A stretch of DNA of 64,000 nucleotides from Trileptium ribeirensis. Lineage: Eukaryota > Nematoda > Enoplea > Enoplida > Thoracostomopsidae. Below are positions 1-12,042 of this stretch, piece after piece. Made by a program: the position numbers and the translations under genes. Location of the stretch: positions 62,001 to 126,000 of the forward strand of contig JASANE010011842.1 of assembly GCA_030248225.1 (NCBI GenBank), given 5' to 3'. The stretch's first letter is position 1. Every line of letters starts with the position of its first letter. The notes under the pieces were generated by a model. The model did not search any database, was not told the origin of the DNA, and was given only the letters and a program-made list of their open reading frames with translations.

Positions 1-600
1 ATTTCGCGATGCGGCATGATGCTTGCTCGGCTCTATTGCTCGAGTTGCAGATAAGAGAGCTACACACACGTATAAAGAATGTTTATTATAATGTGATAAA
101 ATGTTAAGGCACTACTATCACCGTAGCTCACTTGCGGCACTCTTTGATTACCGTATTAAAACCGGAATGCCGTTTTCCTAGCTCGTGATGAAAAGCCGCG
201 GCACCGTTCTTTAGTACCGTATTATTTTTAGCTCAAGCTTGTACTTCACCGGACTATCTTGCACAGTTCTCCACTAGACTCTTGCACAGTCTGACACCAA
301 GTTAATACACAGTCCGGCTCCTGCTCTTCACGCACTTCGGCCACTGATTTCAGTATTCTTGAAGATCCCTAGCTACTACCTTATCCGTTAAGTTAAATCT
401 ACCGACTACTTGTCCTAGTCCTTGACCCTAAGTTATCACAGCTATTGTTTAAGGGTTATATTTACCTCCCGACAATGGCGTTGTTGATTGTAGATGTTGA
501 TCCGCGTTGTACCGTTATATCGCCATGGTGGTGTCGTCGGAACCAACTCGAAGGTTCCCGCTGGTTTGTCCTGTAACAATTTTCCGACGCAGGAGCACAC
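1..600. other. Unassigned region, no gene seen
   Basis: I see no long reading frame, splice-supported exon or recognisable repeat end. The right part may belong to the 3' untranslated tail of the minus-strand LINE that begins near 600, but no terminal simple repeat or target duplication marks its limit. Confidence 0.4.
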
Positions 601-608
601 AAGCCAGA

Positions 609-3434
609 CTATCGGAACCACATCTGGTGCAGCCTCTTTTTGAAAGTTTTCAGAGAGGTTGCCGAAATAATTTCTTGTGGGAGGGAGATCAAAATACTGA
701 GATGTCTGTTGGCAAAGCTAAATCGTCTCTTGTTTGTTTTAGGAATTGACTTGCTTCGCAATTGTTTGTTGTGAGTTCGCAATCTTCCATCAGTTATCAG
801 TTCGAAAAAGTGTTTATAGTCAAAATTTATATAACCATTGAGCAGTTTGTATATTATGATCAAATCGTTTCTTTCACGTCTTGCTTCAAGAGATTGCAGC
901 TTGAGTTCTCGCATGCGCATCTCATATGGCAGATGTCTGATGTCTGGAATTATCTTGGTAAGTCGCCTTTGTACACGTTCTATAATGTCAATTTCTCTCC
1001 GGATGTAAGGGCTCCAAGCACTAGTGGCATATTCTAGTTGTGGTCGGATTACAGACTTGTGCAGTTGTAATAATGATTTTTACCGACATATCGATAAGAT
1101 CGTAGTATAAGTGCTAATGTTTTTGCTGCTTTTTGAGCTATAGAGCTACAATGATCATAGAATTTGAGATTATCTGTAATGTTTATTCCAAGATATTCCG
1201 CAGATCGGCTAACTGGAATGCTTGTACCCCTCATTGAGTATAGTTTGTTGGTATTATTGTAGCCTATATGCAGTACGGTACACTTTGAGAATGAGAACGT
1301 CATTTGGTAGTCATCAGCCCAATTCGTAATGCCGTCAATATCCTTCTGAAACGCGTCGTGGTCTAGCGTCGGGTACATTTTATGAATTCGTCTACATATT
1401 GCAGCGTCGTCAGCAAATTTAGCAATGCATGAGCTGGTGTATAAGTCCAAGTCGTCAATAAAAATGTTAAACAACAGTGGACCCAGCGATGATCCTTGTA
1501 TTACCCCACTTTTAACTGGCACCGGTGGTGAACAAGAGTCACCTATTGACACTATTTGTGTTCGGTTATATAGAAAATTGCGAAGCCATGAATGTAACGG
1601 ACCCTGAATTCCGTAATCCTGAAGTTTTTGTAACAATTTGGGATGTGATACCGTATCAAAGGCTTTTTGTAGATCTAAAAATACCACATCCACACTGTCA
1701 CCCATGTCGATTATCTTAGTTATATCGTCGAGAAATTTTATCAATAACAACTCGCAGGATCTTTTGTTTGAAAAACCAAACTGGGAATTATTGAGCAGAG
1801 CATTTTCGTCAAGATAAGTTTGAATTGATCGCCTTACTATTGATTCCATAAGTTTCCCACTCGCGCTGGTCAAGCTAATAGGACGATAGTTTCGAACATC
1901 TGATGTTTCGCCTTTCTTGTGAACAGGTATTACTTTGGCGGTTTTCCAGTCATTTGGGATGCAAGAACTTATCATAGACTTGTTAAACAGTTGGCTTAAA
2001 GGCGAGCATAGTGCGAAACAGCAATTTGTTAAAAATTTATTGCTTATTCCGTCCGGTCCGGGGCATGATTCTATTTTTAAAGTTTTTATTGCGTCAGCTA
2101 CAATATTTTCGTTTATTTCGACGTTTGCCAGTACGGTTCTGGCTAATCGGAAGGGGCCTGTTTTCTGGTTGTCTTCTGTAAACACGCTGCTAAAATAACG
2201 ATTGAACTCGGCTGCCATGTCACCATCATCAGCCAGTAAGCCATTTTCTGTCTTTAAAATGCTCGTTTTCGAGCGGCTTTTGATTTTACTATTGATGTAT
2301 GAATAGAATGCTTTTGGTTGAGTATTTATATTGTCTGCCAGTTTTTTCTCATACCGCCATATAGCTTCTCTGATACGTTTGTCAGCCAGACTTGCAGCTG
2401 CTTGATAATTCTGAAATGCCCATTGTGTATTGTGACGTTTGAAAGTTTTAAACGCTTTTCGTTGAGATTTTATAGCTTCATATGTTGCGTGGTCAGCCCA
2501 ATTTGGCCGTTTTCTATCGCTGCATGTTATTTTTGGTACAAACTGAGTGCACTTTTCAGCACAAGTCTTTATTTTAAACCACATTTGCTCCACCGAATCT
2601 GTGTCAACAAACCGAAGTGACATTGTGTTAAAATTATTTATTGCGGCCCAATTTGCTTTTTTCCAATTAAGGCTGTTCCTGCGAATAAACGTTGCTTTTG
2701 TCGGAAGATTTATAAAAAACGTTACTGAAAAATGATCGCTATTTGTAAAACCCTGGACCTGTCGAGACACTGGACACAAGATCGCTACAATTACAAAAAA
2801 TTAAGTCGAGTATATTGTTAATGCGAGTACCGTCAGTTACCAGTTGAGTCAAACCTGCTGCTTCGATTGCAGATGTGAATTGTTCGCTGGAAGCCGGATA
2901 TATGTTGTTAGCCCAGTCGATGAGTGGATAATTAAAGTCGCCCATCAAAATAACGCGGTCACATCGTAAATAGGCAAAATTTCGTATTATAATACACAGA
3001 TCATCATTTAGTCGCGGTGAGTTGTTTGGTGAACGGTACGCACATGTTATTAGTATGTTTAAACCTTGTTGACTGATATAACATACACAGACATCTCCGT
3101 AGGAAGGTGGGAAATTTTCACTAGCATCCAATGGGCACAAGCTACATTTGATATACAAAATACACCCGCCTCCTCTAGAGTCAACTCGATCCCGTCTAAT
3201 TATCGTGTACCCAGGGTTATTTAGTTCAGAGTCAAGAATAACTGGGCTGCACCAGGTTTCCGTGATCCCGATGATGTCTGGCTTGTGGCTATTTACATAA
3301 ATCATAAGATAATGCATTTTTCTCAGTAATGAACGAGCGTTAAATAAAACACAAGACAATTTTTTTAAAGTTAGGAGTAACATTATTTGGTTTAAAGTAA
3401 CAATTTGATAATGTAGTAGTATCAGTATCAGCAT
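609..3434 (-). pseudogene. LINE A ORF2: endonuclease plus reverse transcriptase, broken by two frameshifts
   Basis: Three overlapping frames on the minus strand make one polyprotein. Bases 3434-2739 carry an exonuclease-endonuclease-phosphatase domain with FNARSL, the catalytic TETW, AYRSPN, GDFNYP and then NSDHF after the first frameshift near 2755. Bases 2779-1049 hold the reverse transcriptase: DLQKAFDTVSH, GVIQGSSLGPLLF and the active-site FADD. A second frameshift near 1055 leads into RPQLEYATSAWSPYI, ERVQRR and a C-terminal region ending at 609. The enzyme nicks target DNA and copies its own RNA there. The first methionine is uncertain because the frame is open before FNARSL. With both breaks the protein cannot be made full length. 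Confidence 0.9.
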
Positions 3435-3476
3435 TTAAAGGAATGTTGTTAGTACTAGCGATTTGATTTGTAACAG

Positions 3477-4370
3477 CTAATGTTTTCGTGTTCGCGCAGC
3501 ATTCCCTAAAGGGAGTATTATTTTGCCGTCAAAAAATTCCAATTTTTCGCCTTTTTCTTTGCGTTCTTTGAAAGTTTGATATAATTTTGATTCTAGCATC
3601 TGTTGCATTTTTGTCAAATCCCGACGGATGCTAGCCTTTTTAAAACGTGGGTCACCGATATTGCCAAGATTTTTGGCAGAATGAATAATATTGTTTACTG
3701 ACGCGCTGTTATTGAGCAATAGCTTAAGTGGGCGTTTTCCAGATTGACTCTTTCCTAGCCGGTGAACATTTCTAATTTCAGCATCTTTTACATTCATGGC
3801 CACAAGCAGCTGACGCGTTAAGGTTATGTCAAAATCTGGATCGATTTCTGAATCAAGGCTTTTTTGTTCTTCAAGGTTAAAAACAACAATGTTACTCTTT
3901 CGTCGTTCTATATCTTGCATTTCTGAAACTGCTCGCAAGATAGTATCATCACTTTCGACAAACGGCCTTGTTGGGTTATTTTCATCTGTGACCGTGACTG
4001 TAGATGTTTTAATGAATTCATTGATCTTACCAGTGAGGTCTTCAATCGCTTTTTGTTGTTGCCGTACAGTTTCGCTCAGAGCAGCAAGTTCAACGTTGTG
4101 CTGTTTCAGGTCGGCAAATAGCTGTTTCGCTGTAGGGCAGCACGACATACAACTGTAGAAAATCTGGGAATTGGGCTTTGACAATTCTTTGTAGGTTGCA
4201 TCTGAAATTGTTATACACTTTAGATGTTGGGATAGACCGCATATTGCACATGTGAGATATGAGTCATTATTATCTTTATTTATCTGTTTTTGACATGCAC
4301 CATTGCTGCATACCAGTTCCGTCATAATATCAGATAGCAGAGAGTTGCTTCTTGTATGGACAATATTCAT
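3477..4370 (-). CDS. LINE A ORF1, zinc-finger nucleic-acid-binding protein (297 aa)
   Basis: An intact frame directly upstream of ORF2 with a 42-bp gap. The N-terminal part has a PHD-like cysteine/histidine pattern: C21, C26, C41, C44, H49, C52, C74 and C77. A likely coiled-coil stretch of about 50 residues follows (residues about 80-125, rich in L, E, K and Q). The C-terminal half has the basic, RRM-like fold region typical of CR1-type ORF1 (VHRLGKSQSGKRPLK, then RRDLTKMQQ). Such proteins bind the element RNA and assemble the retrotransposition particle. It may still be translatable even though ORF2 is broken. Confidence 0.8.
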   Translation of the reverse strand: MNIVHTRSNSLLSDIMTELVCSNGACQKQINKDNNDSYLTCAICGLSQHLKCITISDATYKELSKPNSQIFYSCMSCCPTAKQLFADLKQHNVELAALSETVRQQQKAIEDLTGKINEFIKTSTVTVTDENNPTRPFVESDDTILRAVSEMQDIERRKSNIVVFNLEEQKSLDSEIDPDFDITLTRQLLVAMNVKDAEIRNVHRLGKSQSGKRPLKLLLNNSASVNNIIHSAKNLGNIGDPRFKKASIRRDLTKMQQMLESKLYQTFKERKEKGEKLEFFDGKIILPLGNAARTRKH

Positions 4371-4505
4371 ATCAAATAAAATAAAATAAACCTATATTTG
4401 AGCGATAGTGATTAGGGTTTAGTTTATCTATTACTTTACTAGGTTTTATGGTTTTAACACAACACACCACCTAAAGGCTGGTGCACTATGTGATTATGTA
4501 ATTAC

Positions 4506-5706
4506 CAGGGAATAACCGGAACCAAAATTTACCGGAACCGGAACCAGCAACCGGAACCGTCCATTTAAACCGGATCCGGAACCGGAACCGGAACCTGGTC
4601 TTCGAAATTTATATATAGTAAAACAGATGATGGAAGAAATGAAGGTATAGAGGATTCAAAATGCATTAAAAATAACTTTTACATTAAACTTAATGTATTG
4701 CGATGGTATTATTGCCTTTCTGAAACTTTAAAGAGACTGAGGAAGCTAATAATGTTTATTTATCGATCAAATATGTCGGTTTTTGGACATTCAGAGCAAA
4801 AAATTTTTTCCACTATACACCATTGCGTATACTGCGTCAAATTGAATGTGCTTACAAAGCTTGGAGCGTAGAATACACACTTTCGCTCTGTCTCCAGGCG
4901 CCTCCCTTTACTACACATACGTTTGTTGCATGTTCTTCTGTAGGAAACTTAAAATTATTGGTTTATATGATTCTAAGAGAAGATAATAGATAGAAGGTAA
5001 TTTTCTGATCAGTGGTCAGAGACACTGTTTAGGCTAGCGTTGGACAAATCGTGCCCGTCAGTTAGATCATAATGATGATAGGTAACTTTCTAATCAGAAT
5101 GCTATAAATGAGACACACTGTGATGCTGCTCGCACAGTTTCAATAAATACAGTTCATTGCCAAGAAAGCAGTTTTTAGCTGCGTTGCAGATAACGTTAGT
5201 TTACTTCAATTTAGATTGATTTACCAAGTTTACAAGCGCACTGGCGGGTGCTTGACGCAATCTATGTTAGCCAAGCATACCATAAGTACTTCTGCGTGAG
5301 CCATACTCTGTTACCGAGTTGGACCGGTTTAATTCTAACGTATCCGACAGACTTCTGGATGTGTAAAATAGCTGCTACAAGCATCGACCTGGTTTTGATT
5401 TAACAAACTCCTGCTGGTTATTATGAAAAATTCGTGTTCAAATTATGTGCCCTACTTACGTTTCACACGGCAAATTGGTTAGTTAATCTTTTCTTTTGCT
5501 TGGTTGTATTGGAGCTTGATCATTGTATAATAATATATTACATATGTTTGGATTACAGGATGAAGCAAAAAACGTGGAAAATTTCCAGCAAAATTTTTAA
5601 ACCGGAATTCCGGTTCCGGTATGGTTTTTGCCCTTTGCCGGAACCGCAACCGGAACACGATTTTCGCCGGAACCGGAACCGGAACCGGAATTCCGGTTAC
5701 TCCCTG
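4506..5706 (+). mobile_element. hAT-type non-autonomous transposon, copy 1 (intact, 1201 bp)
   Basis: The element starts CAGGGAATAACCGGAACC and ends GGAATTCCGGTTACTCCCTG, so the ends form an imperfect terminal inverted repeat CAGGGARTAACCGGAA. It is flanked by a perfect 8-bp target duplication GTAATTAC at 4498-4505 and 5707-5714. An 8-bp duplication and CAGGG ends are hallmarks of hAT transposons. Both subterminal regions carry repeated CCGGAA/GGTTCC hexamers. No transposase frame is present, so it must be mobilised in trans. I define this orientation as plus. Confidence 0.92.
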
Positions 5707-5714
5707 GTAATTAC

Positions 5715-7206
5715 CTTAACCTATGCATTAGATTTACGCTAGTAAAGCCAGTTATTTTAAACAGAACGACTCCGAAAGGCGGCCAGACCACGTTATTAAA
5801 ACTGTACAGTAGCGATCGACTACTATGCAGTTGAAGTTTGCTCAATGTATGCCCCGAACGGCTGATACTGGTATTAAGGCATGAGAGACTCGAAATTTTG
5901 GTCGTTCGAAACCAGCCTCTTACTCGCCCGGTCTGCTCAAGAATAATACCGGCTACGCCTCGACGCCGAAATGCTGCCAGGCAACGTAGTAGTATTACTA
6001 ATTATTCGAGTCTCATCTGCGCTCTCGCCCGGGTTGTAGCTCACTCGACTCCACGGGGCCGAAATTTTTAAGCTAATACCAAACCTAATACGTTTCTATA
6101 ATACTAACGCCCCTAGTGAGTTTTATTACCACTTCGTAACTCGATTTTATAAGGGAAACTATTATTACTAAGTAAATAATAAGATTAGGGTTACTTATTT
6201 GTGCCGCTGTCCTTGATTTTAGCAAGCCTTTCCGTACTCTACTGAGATTCAAATTGAGACGTGAACTCAACGCATTCTTTGCGCTTACACCAATTAAAAT
6301 CACTCGTAATACTGGAAACCCGAATATGGGCGTTTCCTGCAAAGTAAAACATAGATCATAAGTTCTCCTTGTATAAACTTCTCCTTTGTGAATTAGGCTA
6401 GAAACCGTAAAAACCATCAGTCCCGCAACCCTAGTAAATAAACACAACCAGAAATATAAAACATTAGCGCCGACGTACTATACCGCAAACTATTAGCTAG
6501 GTAACTACTAGCTAGCCGAATAATAAAACAAACTAATTAAGCTGGAACAATGATTCCTTCGTGCCGCTACTTCCGTGTAACTCGGATCAAGACTGAAGAA
6601 CTAAACAAAATCCAAACTAAACATAGCTAATAAATAAAATGAAAGCTTTTTTATGCAAATTAAGAGACAACATAAAATAAATTTTATAAGTTTTAGAAAT
6701 TTGAAGTTTTGAAAAACCAGGGAGCGATATAAGATATTTAGTGAAAAAAATATAAAAATTATAAAAAATTATATAAATATATTATATAAATATATTTATA
6801 TAATATTTTATAAAATATTATATAAATATATTTATATAATATTTTATATAAAAAATTTATATAAATATATATATAAATTTAGGATTTTAGCCCCGGAGAC
6901 AGCTTGGTTGCCTACTAAACCCTCGACATCCCAACAGATACTTGCTACTCCTCGAACAATAATTCAAGTAAGCCTAGCTATGAAATTAGACCTATGTACA
7001 TAAGGTTTATCATTCAGAACCTCATACTTATACGTTTTGAATTACCGCAGCATCGATTCATCAAATTCAATTTGTAATGAAACTGACAACCATGTATGTA
7101 TACGAAAAACGCGATTGCTACTTTTGGTTTCACTTGTACGTATTCAGAAATTGTGATGGTAAAATTGAAAAATTGTGAGCGCAATCAGCAAAGAATTAGT
7201 GCAGTG
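5715..7206. other. No recognisable gene; AT-rich filler
   Basis: No exon or transposon coding region was recognised. A minus-strand frame at 6085-6447 (120 codons) has no family resemblance. The last third is extremely AT-rich (see the repeat at 6765-6885). Confidence 0.5.
6765..6885. repeat. AT-only palindromic tandem repeat
   Basis: Alternating stretches of TATATAAATATATTTATATAA and TATTTTATA recur with a period of about 45 bp. Each unit is self-complementary, so the tract could form hairpins or cruciforms. No function is implied. Confidence 0.75.
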
Positions 7207-8265
7207 TTGTTAATAATAATAATAATAATAATAATAATGGATTTATAACGCGCTTTTTTCGCATAAGCGTCACAAAAGCGCAAAGTTGTTTGATGGTATT
7301 GAGTTCGATTCAATCAAATCATGTCAAGAGCGTCACAAAAGTGCAAAGTTCTTTGATGCTATTGAGATCAATTCAATCAAAATGTTACGTTTCTATTGGA
7401 AAAAATGAATCTTTAGACTTGATTTGAAGTGAGTCAGTTCAAGATTCGGATTTCGCAATGCAATTTATTCCATTCAGATGGTCCCAGAAATTGGAAGCTA
7501 TTGTTTCTTATCGTATCAATTCGCAGCACTCGTTCGTTACCAAGTCGTGTTCCCATTGAAGAAGTTAGCATATCTGCTATATACGTCGGAGTTTTGGAAG
7601 TGAGTGCATTGTATATGATTAGAAATGTTTTATATTGAATTCGTTTTTCTAGTGGCAACCAGTGCAGATGCTTCAACACGGGCGTTATATGTTCTTGCCA
7701 ACGACTCCCCGATACCAACCTGGCTGCTGCATGGAGAAGGCGCCGTATTGATGAGAGGCTGACTGCAGGTAATCCGCTGTACAAAGCATTGCAATAGTCG
7801 ATTCGTGACATGACGAAAGCTCTGCAGATAGAGTGTGCTGTATCAACATCTAACCGGTTTCGAATCCTATATATTTCTTTTAGCTGCCACGTGCAAGTCC
7901 CAGCTAACTCGGCAATATGTTTTTGAAGGGTCAATTTCTTGTCTAATGTTATACCGAGCACCTTAATAGCGTCTGTAGGATGTATGATATCATTATTGAT
8001 AACAATCGGCTGGCCAGAGTACTGTTGACGAGAAAAATAAATTAGTCTAGTTTTCGAGCTATTAATTTTTAATTTATTGTCATAAAACCAATTATTTAAC
8101 GAGACGAACAAGCGCTGAACGGATGACACAATCTCAGCCTCTTCACACAAAGAAAAACATTTATATACCTGAATGTCGTCGGCATAGCAGTGTACATTGA
8201 AGCCGGCGGCGAGCACAATTTGCAGTAGCGGAGATGCAATAATGCCCGCATAAATAAGTTAAAAA
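7207..8265 (-). mobile_element. LINE C, 5'-truncated L2-type element with (ATT)n tail
   Basis: On the minus strand the end of a reverse transcriptase is followed by about 195 bp of untranslated sequence. That ends in GCGCGTTATAAATCC and a run of ATT triplets (AAT on the plus strand, about 7211-7238). A simple-repeat 3' tail is typical of L2/CR1-group LINEs. The untranslated region contains two copies of a roughly 60-bp unit, each with GCGTCACAAAAG and CAATCAAA. The 5' side is lost before the catalytic centre, as usual for incomplete reverse transcription. Confidence 0.85.
7434..8265 (-). pseudogene. LINE C ORF2 remnant: reverse transcriptase C-terminal half
   Basis: An open frame on the minus strand runs from the active-site region HCYADDIQVY through KVLGITLDKKL, SRIDYCNALYSGLP and HLHWLPLEKRIQYK to the C-terminus. 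SRIDYCN and HWLP are hallmarks of L2-group LINEs and differ from the CR1-type elements elsewhere in this window. The frame is open for 260 codons, but the endonuclease and most of the reverse transcriptase are missing, so it is a dead fragment. An in-frame stop lies near 8260. Confidence 0.87.
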
Positions 8266-8685
8266 CGATTTGTTCACGTACATCGCTTTTCCGGTCGTAC
8301 ACTAACTATATAACAGAAGAACCCAGGTCATACATGCCGAAACAGCGGTTCACGGGGCTACCCTATCCTGAGGCTCGAACCCCACGGGATTCCCTTGTCA
8401 ACCTCCGAAATACCCACCTACTGCCCCTCGTGCTCCGCACCCCTTCTTCTCCCCACGCGGCGAACTTGTGTGGAATAATTTAGCTAAATTTGGTACAAAT
8501 CCAGTGATAATTAGTACAAATGAGAGCTTAATCAGCCAAAATAGACCGTTGAAAAGGATGTGCAACCCTAAATCACCCCGCGTACCCGACTGGTGCTTGA
8601 GACATCGGAACGTCAGCATGTCTGGCCCAGGTGTACTCCCTTACAGCGGAATCACGTGTGACGGCAAAATTCTAACCCAGCTAAT

Positions 8686-9079
8686 GAGACATTCAAGATA
8701 ACGTGTGAGCAGCGTGTCATACCATGGTCCCACGGTCAACCGCGACTATAGCCAATAATCCGCCAGCATCACAATTGACACTCAATGGACAATGACAGAA
8801 TGTCACAGCGGACAATTTAATTTATTCCCTGTAGAGGAGAGCGACTACATAATATTGTCTAAGAGTATCACACGGGACTCCGTTTTGCTCGACCTCAGTA
8901 TTAAAAGGGTTTTAATATAGCCACTCTCGACTACAAGCGATAAAATAAATTGCCCGCAACGACACTATGTCATTGTCCATTAAGTGTCAACTGTGACACT
9001 AACGGATTATTGGCTATAGTGGCGGCTGAATGTGGGACAATGCTGTGACACGCTGCACACACGTTATCTTGAACGTCTC
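8686..9079. repeat. Long imperfect palindrome (foldback element, about 394 bp)
   Basis: The left arm (8686-8823) starts GAGACATTCAAGATAACGTG. The right arm (about 8940-9079) read in reverse complement starts GAGACGTTCAAGATAACGTG. The arms match over about 140 bp, including CTATAGCCAATAATCCG and AATGGACAATGACA. Weaker complementarity continues into the 115-bp centre (GTAGAGGAGAGCGACTAC against GTAGTCGAGAGTGGCTA). The whole unit could fold as one hairpin. It is most likely a foldback or hairpin-type miniature transposon; target duplications are not obvious. Confidence 0.85.
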
Positions 9080-11867
9080 ATAACCAGATGACGTGATTGT
9101 CATTTTGAAAATATAAGCGTGAAAATATCGGTTCGAGGTCCCGGCGGGGTCAGATAAGACGGTCGCGGGTGAGCGTGTGCGAGTGCTCCAGGGATACCAC
9201 CCCGCTATCCCTCTGTGAACGTGTATGACATACTTTGCTAATTTTGAATTTTCCCTTGTCTGAACTTCGGTTGACCTCCATTTTGGGTATTCCCGTTTTT
9301 TGTTTTCTACACTCAAAATTGCCGATTGCTTAAAGTTCGCTTTTTATTTTGAAAATCGTTCTATTAGTAAAGAAACACGGGAAATAGAGAGTTTTAAAAT
9401 AGACTATATGTGGCTGAGAAGTTGAAAATTTGGGTATATTCTCGCTTTCGCAAATTGAATTATACGAACACTTTAGGTTTATTTGCGTCGGGTCAACCGG
9501 TTTGAAGCTATAAACAAGTTGTCGCCCCTGCCCATCCTCGCAATATGTGAAATCAATGGATTTTAATCGCCAAGTAGCGAAGGAGCCAGGGTAAAAAGCG
9601 CAGCGTCAACGAACACGGGTTCACGTTACTGTGCTGGACGTGCAATACCTGCCTTATGCACTCTGGGTTTTAATTGAAAAATGTTGCACAAATTTTAAGG
9701 TTTTTCAATGGCGACGTGTTTCAACATCACCTTTCTGCGATTTGTTTAAGTAAATTTTTTGGTTATAACCATTATTAGGCTATACACGTATGTTCAAAAA
9801 ACATTTGCAGATTACGCTGTGGTTCTTTTTTCGCATCACCTACCGAGCAAAAATATCTTACTACGCTGCAGATGAGGTACCAGAGTGGTGATGCGCGACG
9901 GATGTTGAAAATATGCTCTCTACCCCTGTAGAATATGCGCAGTATTTTTACATAAGAGCTAAACCATGTTAGTTGGTCGACGCTTGGAAGACACAGTAAT
10001 ACTATTTCTACCACAAATCAGATGGTGGCAGTTGTAAAGTAATGTAAAGACTGTTTAAACGGGTGGAAATAATGCTCACGGCCATAATATTGTATTGCAT
10101 AACGGTTTTTCAATTATTTTTGACTCCAAAATCCTGAAATAGTTTTTTCTATTTTTTGTTGGGTTTTTTCCGGTGCCCAACCCTGGTCAATGCTGCTCGC
10201 TTTCTTTGATTTTGTGAGTTTTCCTCTCGTTTTAGCTTTCCCAGGAATGTCCCTCGCCCATGCAGACGCGGTGGAGAGTCGCTCATGGTGTCTTTTCTTG
10301 GTTTCAAAACTTGTCTAGCCGGGGCCGCTTTTTGCGGGCGCAGGAGGATCCGATGATTGCTCCGCGTGCGTCGTAGTACATGCGCCAGGAAAAATGTAAA
10401 GTACTCACGTTCTTGAAATTTGTCCGCTCTTCAAGTCTCTACTGATTCCCCCGTTCGGCGGGCAGAGATTTTGGATAAATGCTTGATGAGCGGATAGCAC
10501 ATTAGAAAATGATATGAGTAAGGTTTGCGCAAAAGACAAGAAAGAAATGGGGAAGTGGTTTACAGACAGCCGCGATCACGACCGGTAGTTTCGGGTGTAT
10601 TTGAAAATTGCTTGTGAGGCCAGCCAAAAATTTAAAGTGCTGCCCTGGACATTTCGATTTGTTAGTAGCTGACTATTCAAAACTAAAAGCGAATTCTTTC
10701 ACGCAGTGCAGACATAGTAGGGAACTTCGCCGATTTCTAATTAAATAGTGTAGTGCCTACTTATCAGCACGCTATGGAACCACGGACTGGTCTATCCCCT
10801 CTTAATTTTTTCTCTTTTATTCTTCATCTCCTTCACTGGAGATTGACGAGTATTTTGGACCGCCGAAAGGTTTGAACGTACGATAGTTCGACCAGATGGG
10901 GTAGAGATAGCAGGAGTTTACATCACGGGTTACGTTTGTGTCTTGGAAGACCTGCCCCGGAAGGCATCTACACAGCTAAGATGAACTCCTGTATACACAC
11001 ACTACTTCCCTCGAGACTTCGGGCATTAACATGTATGGATAAAACGTTCATGTTTGTAAAAAATATGGTTAAATTTTATGTCTTGAATGTGGTTGTACGT
11101 GTTGAATTATGCTGTACGGGTTTTATAGATGTGAGATCTGTGACCAGAATTAAAAATTGTGGAAATTAGCATTTTATGTGTTCATATTTTTTGCGCCATG
11201 GATAAAGCAACGTAGTCGACAGCATTACAAATATGGTAAATGAGTTTCTTTACCAACATGAGGTAACGAGCAACGAGGTCCCAGAGAAGACAGGCCGAGT
11301 GGTCGGGTTTTTGGGTCGGGTTTTAATTTCCTATGCGAGATCATCCCGTCGTTTGTGGGTAGGGCTGTGCGTCGCCTCCAACGGAAAAGAGCTTGACGCC
11401 TCAGCGAAGAATAATCCCAGTCTCCTCATACGAGCATGCACGACTAATAATAGGATGAGCATGTATAGCGTAATGGGATTAACGTCACATGACGTCTCAG
11501 AGAGTTGTGTTATCGGACTGCTACATAAAACGAGCGGTAAGATAACTGCAAATCACAATAAATTCTCATATTCACAGTACCGCACATGCAAATATCGCAG
11601 AAATGTTCTTCAAACAAAACGTGTCGAAAAAAATGAACGATTATTAAACTTCAGTATGTTTCTGACATATATCGAGTTTGGGTTTGCCTGATATATTTGA
11701 AATCTGCGCTGAAATTGCAGTTACTGTATTGTATTAAACAAAATTTTTTAGAGCCTGTATACTTTGGCAAATATTACTTGAACTTGTATAGTCTCAAGTT
11801 TGTTTCTAGTAGGTGAATTTCGAAATCTACAGTCCGACAGTCCCTGTGTAACATCTAGCATCTAGTA
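9080..11867. other. About 2.8 kb without a recognisable gene
   Basis: Several short frames exist, the longest at 11233-11691 on the plus strand (152 codons), but none shows a known domain or supported exon borders. Composition is mixed, with a locally GC-richer stretch at 10200-10480. Nothing here could be assigned. Confidence 0.45.
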
Positions 11868-12042
11868 CAGGGGCGTAGCCAGAAGATCCGAACTGAGGGG
11901 GCACCAAGGCTTTCTGGAGGGGCTCAAAATCCGAACTGGAGGGGCACTGATACTTTCTGGAGGGGCACTGTAAATTCGAACTGGGGGGCACTGACCACAC
12001 TTGGGGGCACGGCCTTCCGTGGCCCTCCTTGGCGACGCCCTT
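11868..12042. mobile_element. Small GC-rich miniature transposon
   Basis: The unit begins CAGGGGCGTAGCCAGAAG and ends CTTGGCGACGCCCTT, whose reverse complement AAGGGCGTCGCCAAG matches the start with few changes. Between lie several copies of a GGGGCACTG motif. It is far more GC-rich than its surroundings. Flanking TCTAGTA (left) and TCTACTA (right) could be a decayed target duplication. The ends resemble hAT-type termini, but the class is uncertain. Confidence 0.55.

Larger units (their letters stand above)
600..4390 (-). mobile_element. LINE A, nearly complete CR1-like non-LTR retrotransposon
   Basis: Read on the minus strand this has the two-gene layout of CR1-type LINEs: a zinc-finger ORF1, then an ORF2 with endonuclease, reverse transcriptase and a C-terminal region. 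Order and spacing are intact over about 3.8 kb. ORF2 carries two apparent frameshifts, so the copy is probably inactive but fairly young. The true 5' and 3' ends were not located; the stated limits are the coding limits plus a small margin. CR1 clade membership is inferred from the PHD-like ORF1 and the reverse-transcriptase style. Confidence 0.88.

Noticed and set aside
6085..6447. Minus-strand ORF of 120 codons with hydrophobic stretches
   Set aside because: No recognisable family; hydrophobic residues follow from AT-rich codons.
9120..9215. GGTTCGAGGTCC resembling a tRNA T-arm
   Set aside because: Spacing is wrong for box B and no matching A box or acceptor stem was found.
11233..11691. 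Plus-strand ORF of 152 codons
   Set aside because: No domain, no splice or polyadenylation context and no compositional signal; length is within chance for this composition.
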